From assembly GCF_017348915.1 (NCBI RefSeq), contig NZ_CP071383.1, forward strand, positions 3,968,001-4,032,000: a stretch of DNA of 64,000 nucleotides, in the 5' to 3' direction. This document shows positions 60,591-64,000 of this stretch, piece after piece. The position numbers were made by a program, and so were the translations under genes. The notes under the pieces were generated by a model that did not search any database, had not been told where the DNA came from, and saw only the letters and a list, made by a program, of their open reading frames with translations. Source of the stretch: Leclercia pneumoniae. Lineage in GTDB: Bacteria > Pseudomonadota > Gammaproteobacteria > Enterobacterales > Enterobacteriaceae. Position 1 is the stretch's first letter; each line of letters begins with the position of its first letter.

Positions 60591-61856
60591 TTAACGTGTC
60601 AGCGCCGCAGAAATAATATCCAGCGCTTTACGGAACTGAGCTTCGGGAAGGGTAAGCGGATAAAGGAAACGAATCACGTTGCCATACACGCCGCAACTTA
60701 GCAGCAGTAGCCCCTCTTTCAGGGCGCGCTCCTGGACCTGCCGCGTAAATTCCGGCGAGGGCTGTCCGGTTTGCGGGTCGTTGAACTCCACCGCCACCAT
60801 TGAGCCCTGAGCACGGATATCAGCGATATAAGGGCAACTCTCTTTGGCGTTGTTCAGCACTTCCACCAGATGATGGCCGAGATGCGCCGCACGAGCGCAG
60901 AGATCCTCTTCATCGATCACGTCCAGCACCGCATGGGCTGCAGCAATCGCCAGCGGATTACCCGCATAGGTGCCGCCCAGCCCGCCCGGCGCGGGGGCGT
61001 CCATCACCTCTGCGCGCCCCGAGACCGCCGAGAGCGGCATCCCGCCCGCCAGGCTTTTCGCCATGGTGATGAGATCCGCCTTCACGCGGTGATGTTCCAT
61101 TGAGAAGAGTTTGCCGGTACGGGCAAAGCCCGTTTGGACTTCATCGGCAATCAGCAAAATGCCGTGGTTATCGCAGATGGCGCGCAGCCCCAGCATAAAA
61201 TCTTCGGGGGCCACGTTGAACCCGCCTTCGCCCTGCACCGGTTCAATGATGATGGCTGCCACCTGATCCGGGGCGATGTCGGTTTTAAACAGGCGTTCCA
61301 CGCTTTGCAGCGCCTCAGCGGTGCTTACCCCGTGCAGTTCGTTGGGAAATTGCGCATGGTAGACCGAGCCGGGGAAAGGACCGAATCCCAGTTTATAGGG
61401 TGCCACTTTGCCCGTGAGGGCCATGGTCATAAAGGTGCGGCCATGGAAGGCACCGCCAAAGGTGATTAGGCCTGGACGACGGGTCCAGGCGCGGGCAATC
61501 TTCACCGCATTTTCAACCGCTTCTGCGCCGGTTGAGAAGAAGGCGGTTTTGGCCGGCCCGTCGATCGGCACGCGGGCATTAATGCGCTCTGCGAGGGCGA
61601 CATAGCCTTCGTACGGGACAATCTGGTAGGCGGTATGCGTAAAGGCGTGAAGCTGTTTTTCGATGGCGGCGATGACTTTTGGATGACGATGGCCAGTGTT
61701 CAGCACCGCGATCCCGGCGGCGAAGTCGATGTATTCGTTGCCTTCCACGTCCCACACCGTGGCGTTTTCGGCTTTATCGGCATAGAAGTTACACATCACC
61801 CCAATGCCGCGCGGCGTGGCCTGCAAGCGCCGGTCATTCAGTTCTTTGTTGTTCAC
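60591..61856 (-). CDS. PuuE/GabT-like 4-aminobutyrate aminotransferase
   Basis: Class III PLP aminotransferase, predicted to move the amino group of GABA or a related omega-amino acid to 2-oxoglutarate. 421 residues from a GTG start at 61856 ([17 protein letters not shown]), preceded by GGGGG; this equals E. coli PuuE in length. PLP-site features are [32 protein letters not shown] and the lysine segment [13 protein letters not shown]. It resembles PuuE ([21 protein letters not shown]) more than GabT, but without the puu cluster nearby the physiological substrate is uncertain. E. coli has no gene here between livJ and rpoH. Confidence 0.87.
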   Translation of the reverse strand: MNNKELNDRRLQATPRGIGVMCNFYADKAENATVWDVEGNEYIDFAAGIAVLNTGHRHPKVIAAIEKQLHAFTHTAYQIVPYEGYVALAERINARVPIDGPAKTAFFSTGAEAVENAVKIARAWTRRPGLITFGGAFHGRTFMTMALTGKVAPYKLGFGPFPGSVYHAQFPNELHGVSTAEALQSVERLFKTDIAPDQVAAIIIEPVQGEGGFNVAPEDFMLGLRAICDNHGILLIADEVQTGFARTGKLFSMEHHRVKADLITMAKSLAGGMPLSAVSGRAEVMDAPAPGGLGGTYAGNPLAIAAAHAVLDVIDEEDLCARAAHLGHHLVEVLNNAKESCPYIADIRAQGSMVAVEFNDPQTGQPSPEFTRQVQERALKEGLLLLSCGVYGNVIRFLYPLTLPEAQFRKALDIISAALTR

Positions 61857-61944
61857 CTTATCCCCCTGAGGATCGCATGCGTAGCGCATCAGTAAGTGTT
61901 TGCCAGGGGGTAAAATTTCGCCAGAGCGGGCGTTAAAAAAACAG

Positions 61945-61970
61945 AGCCCCCGGATTCACATCCAGGGGCT
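61945..61970 (-). terminator. Terminator of rpoH
   Basis: AGCCCC / GGGGCT outer stem with an inner GGAT/ATCC pair, followed on the minus strand by CTGTTTTTTT. The ERIC element lies between rpoH and this hairpin, so the rpoH transcript would include ERIC in its 3' region. Confidence 0.75.
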
Positions 61971-61975
61971 TTTAT

Positions 61976-62097
61976 CCTTCATATTTCAAGCCGCAGGTGC
62001 GTTGGCTGCTCTCGTTCACCCGAATCACTTACTCATGTAAGCTCATCGGGATTCACTCATTTGCCGCCTTCCTGCAGCCTGAACTATTTCGGCTAAG
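61976..62097. repeat. ERIC (IRU) element
   Basis: About 122 bases matching the ERIC consensus in reverse orientation: TTCAAGCCGCAGGTGCGTTG, GCTGCTCTCGTTCACC, CACTTACTCATGTAAGCTCA and GGGATTCACTCATTTGCCGC. ERICs are non-coding palindromic repeats found in transcribed intergenic regions of enterobacteria. Positioned just downstream of rpoH. Confidence 0.88.
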
Positions 62098-62114
62098 CGG
62101 GGACTTCGCAGAAA

Positions 62115-62972
62115 TTACGCTTCAATAGCGGCGCGAAGTTTTTTCATGGCGTTCTTTTCAAGCTGACGCACACGTTCAGCGGAGACGCCGTAGCGGTCGG
62201 CCAGCTCCTGCAGGGTGGACTTGTTCTCTTCGTCCAGCCAGCGGGCGCGGATAATATCCTGGCTACGCTCGTCGAGGCCTTCCATCGCAAAGCTCAGCTT
62301 GTTGGCGGCCTGATCTTCCCAGTTGTCCTCTTCAATGCCGTCAGCAAAGTTAGAGGTTTTATCCTGTAGATACAGAACCGGTGCCATCGGCTGGCTGTCG
62401 GACGCATCGTCGTCGGAAGACATGTCAAAGGTCATGTCCTGGGCGGCCATACGGGATTCCATCTCACGCACGTCTTTACTGGTTACACCCAGCTCGCGCG
62501 CCACCATTTCCACTTCATCCTGATTAAACCAGCCCAGACGCTGCTTGGTTTTACGCAGGTTAAAGAAGAGTTTGCGTTGCGCTTTCGTCGTGGCGACCTT
62601 CACGATACGCCAGTTACGCAGTACGTATTCGTGAATTTCCGCTTTGATCCAGTGCACGGCGAAGGAGACCAGTCGCACACCCACTTCCGGGTTAAAGCGA
62701 CGTACAGCCTTCATCAGGCCAATGTTACCTTCCTGAATCAAGTCCGCCTGCGGCAGGCCGTAGCCCGAGTAATTACGAGCAACGTGAACAACAAAGCGCA
62801 GGTGAGACAGGATCAGCGTCTTAGCTGCTTCCAGATCGCCCTGGTAATGCAGCTTTTCAGCAAGCTCCTTTTCTTCCTCGGCCGTTAACATCGGCCAGGT
62901 GTTCGCAGCCCGGATGTAAGACTCCAGGTTACCAACAGGGGCTAAAGCTAAAGTTTGCATTTCTTTGGTCAT
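62115..62972 (-). CDS. rpoH: RNA polymerase heat-shock sigma factor RpoH (sigma-32)
   Basis: 285 residues (E. coli 284). Region 2 ([50 protein letters not shown]), the RpoH box [17 protein letters not shown], and region 4 HTH ([20 protein letters not shown]). One extra residue lies in the DDDASDSQP loop. In E. coli translation is controlled by an RNA thermometer spanning the start, and the protein is degraded by FtsH with DnaK/J. Sigma-E and DnaA-box signals are visible upstream. Confidence 0.97.
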   Translation of the reverse strand: MTKEMQTLALAPVGNLESYIRAANTWPMLTAEEEKELAEKLHYQGDLEAAKTLILSHLRFVVHVARNYSGYGLPQADLIQEGNIGLMKAVRRFNPEVGVRLVSFAVHWIKAEIHEYVLRNWRIVKVATTKAQRKLFFNLRKTKQRLGWFNQDEVEMVARELGVTSKDVREMESRMAAQDMTFDMSSDDDASDSQPMAPVLYLQDKTSNFADGIEEDNWEDQAANKLSFAMEGLDERSQDIIRARWLDEENKSTLQELADRYGVSAERVRQLEKNAMKKLRAAIEA

Positions 62973-63006
62973 TCATTCCTCTCAATATGATCTCTTCTGG
63001 TCCAGG

Positions 63007-63015
63007 TTATCCCCA
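63007..63015 (+). promoter_or_regulatory. DnaA box-like site upstream of rpoH
   Basis: TTATCCCCA, one mismatch from TTATCCACA; a second, perfect box lies at 63085. DnaA control of rpoH promoters is known in E. coli. Confidence 0.5.
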
Positions 63016-63070
63016 TCAGGCAATAACCATGCCAAAGCGTTTGAGCAACGAGAATAGCATCCACTCTTGT

Positions 63071-63099
63071 ATCAGACAGTGATTTTATCCACAAGTTCC
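63071..63099 (-). promoter_or_regulatory. Sigma-E promoter of rpoH (P3-like)
   Basis: On the minus strand GGAACTT, 16 bases, TCTGAT, the sigma-E pattern, as in E. coli rpoH P3. It would keep sigma-32 made at extreme temperature. Confidence 0.8.
63085..63093 (+). promoter_or_regulatory. DnaA box inside the rpoH promoter
   Basis: Perfect TTATCCACA in the spacer of the sigma-E promoter; bound DnaA could repress it. Confidence 0.65.
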
Positions 63100-63227
63100 A
63101 GGTGCAACGGTGAATAAATTACGCACAAATTGTGACATGGAGATGATACTGCGGGGAAGAGACAACAGGGAGCTCTTTCCCTGCAGAGCGACAACTCGGT
63201 GCAGGGAAAGATTATATCACGCTTTTA

Positions 63228-64000
63228 TTATTCCGGAGTAAAGCGACGTAAATGTTGGACGGTAGCAAGCCAGGCTGCGACCCACCCAATCATTGAGCAA
63301 ACCAGCAGTAATAACAGGCACTCATCGAACCCTAAGCCACTGATATCAAACTTAGTTCCGAAAACCTGCGCCACTTCAGTAACGGCAGAAGAGAGCCGCA
63401 TCACCAAAATTTCTGACAATATCAGTGAAAGAAATGCGCCGGTAAAACCGAGCAACGCCCCGCCGTAGAGGAATGGACGCAGGATAAAGCCATCCGTTGC
63501 GCCGATCAGCTTTTGCACGTTGATGGTATCGCGACGGGCAAAGATGCTCAGACGCACGCTGTTACCAATGACGAGGAACACCGCCGCGACCATCAGCACG
63601 CCAATCATTGCCGCCACGCGCCCCACCAGCCCGGTAAGCGCCGTCAGGCGCGCGAACCAGCTATCGTCCATGCGCACTTCATCGATACCGTTAATGCGGG
63701 AAACCCGGTCACGCAGCGTGTTCAACGAATCCGTGCCCTGGAAATCGATTTTCGGGATCACCACCGCCACGGCGGGTAACGGGTTCTCTTCCAGCATATC
63801 CAGCGCGCCGCCAAAGCCAGACCAGTTACGGAACTCCCCCAGCGCCTCTTCACGCGAAAGGTAGTTAACCTTCTCTACCCCCTGCTCGGCCTGGATCTGC
63901 CCCACAACCTGCGCCGCAGCGTTGTCGTCGAGCGCTTTATCAAGGTAGACGGTGATTTGCGGCGATGGGTAATACTGCGACGCCGCCTGGTTTACGTTTT
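63228..64000 (-). CDS. ftsX: Cell division protein FtsX, 5' end cut off by window
   Basis: Permease-like partner of the ATPase FtsE; in the divisome it activates EnvC and so the amidases that split septal peptidoglycan. The frame stays open to the window edge; about 256 C-terminal residues of about 350 are visible. They start in the periplasmic domain ([20 protein letters not shown]) and include three of the four membrane helices (for example [58 protein letters not shown]). 255 bases separate it from rpoH in the same direction. Confidence 0.96.
   Translation of the reverse strand, partial: NVNQAASQYYPSPQITVYLDKALDDNAAAQVVGQIQAEQGVEKVNYLSREEALGEFRNWSGFGGALDMLEENPLPAVAVVIPKIDFQGTDSLNTLRDRVSRINGIDEVRMDDSWFARLTALTGLVGRVAAMIGVLMVAAVFLVIGNSVRLSIFARRDTINVQKLIGATDGFILRPFLYGGALLGFTGAFLSLILSEILVMRLSSAVTEVAQVFGTKFDISGLGFDECLLLLLVCSMIGWVAAWLATVQHLRRFTPE

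Overview
The window is a stretch of enterobacterial chromosome. Gene order runs pckA, envZ-ompR, greB, yhgF, feoABC, bioH, gntX, nfuA, gntT, malQP, malT, glpR-glpG-glpE, glpD, glg operon, asd, yhgN, gntRKU, yhhW, yhhX, ryhB, yhhY, ggt, ugp operon, liv operon, panM, livJ, rpoH, ftsX. This is the E. coli min-75 order, and the proteins are close to full-length co-linear with E. coli. Accessory content and the abundant CCCTCACCCCGGCCCTCTCC palindromes point to the Enterobacter/Lelliottia/Leclercia/Kluyvera side of the family rather than Escherichia itself. The genus is an inference from memory, not a search result.

Layout. 1-6.8 kb: PEP carboxykinase (5' end cut by the window), the osmosensing EnvZ/OmpR pair, transcript cleavage factor GreB and the S1-domain protein Tex/YhgF. 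7-14.1 kb: ferrous iron uptake (feoABC), a small secreted DUF1471 protein, BioH, GntX, the Fe-S carrier NfuA and high-affinity gluconate permease GntT. 14.2-22 kb: maltodextrin use (malQP) with its activator MalT divergent. 22.1-25.8 kb: glycerol-3-phosphate regulator and enzymes. 25.9-35.3 kb: the five-gene glycogen operon glgBXCAP read leftward. 35.5-41.4 kb: asd, yhgN, then gntRKU. 41.5-45 kb: YhhW, YhhX, a bactofilin, RyhB sRNA and YhhY. 45-52.3 kb: Ggt, YhhA and the PhoB-controlled ugpBAECQ operon. 52.4-53.4 kb: tandem terminator repeats and a Phd/Doc toxin-antitoxin pair. 53.4-60.4 kb: the branched-chain amino acid ABC transporter (livKHMGF, livJ) with PanM. 60.6-64 kb: a PuuE/GabT-like aminotransferase, an ERIC element, sigma-32 and the C-terminal part of FtsX (gene cut by the window edge).

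Against the E. coli backbone, accessory pieces occupy several junctions: a DUF1471 gene where E. coli has rpnA; no rtcRBA between malT and glpR; a bactofilin between yhhX and ryhB; phd-doc between ugpB and livF; an aminotransferase between livJ and rpoH. The most interesting is a stand-alone C4-type antisense RNA cassette between yhgN and gntU. It has a promoter-like sequence, target site pair a1/b1, a C4-like RNA with complementary a'/b' segments, target pair a2/b2 over a ribosome-binding site, and then a 97-residue orphan ORF. That is the architecture of the P1 c4 / P4 CI immunity switches, here without any visible prophage around it.

About sixteen copies of one palindromic repeat family are scattered between genes. 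They include a perfect 64-bp x 4 tandem array beside gntU and a 94-bp x 3 array beside ugpB in which every unit carries a terminator-like hairpin. No tRNA, rRNA, insertion sequence, integrase or CRISPR array was seen.
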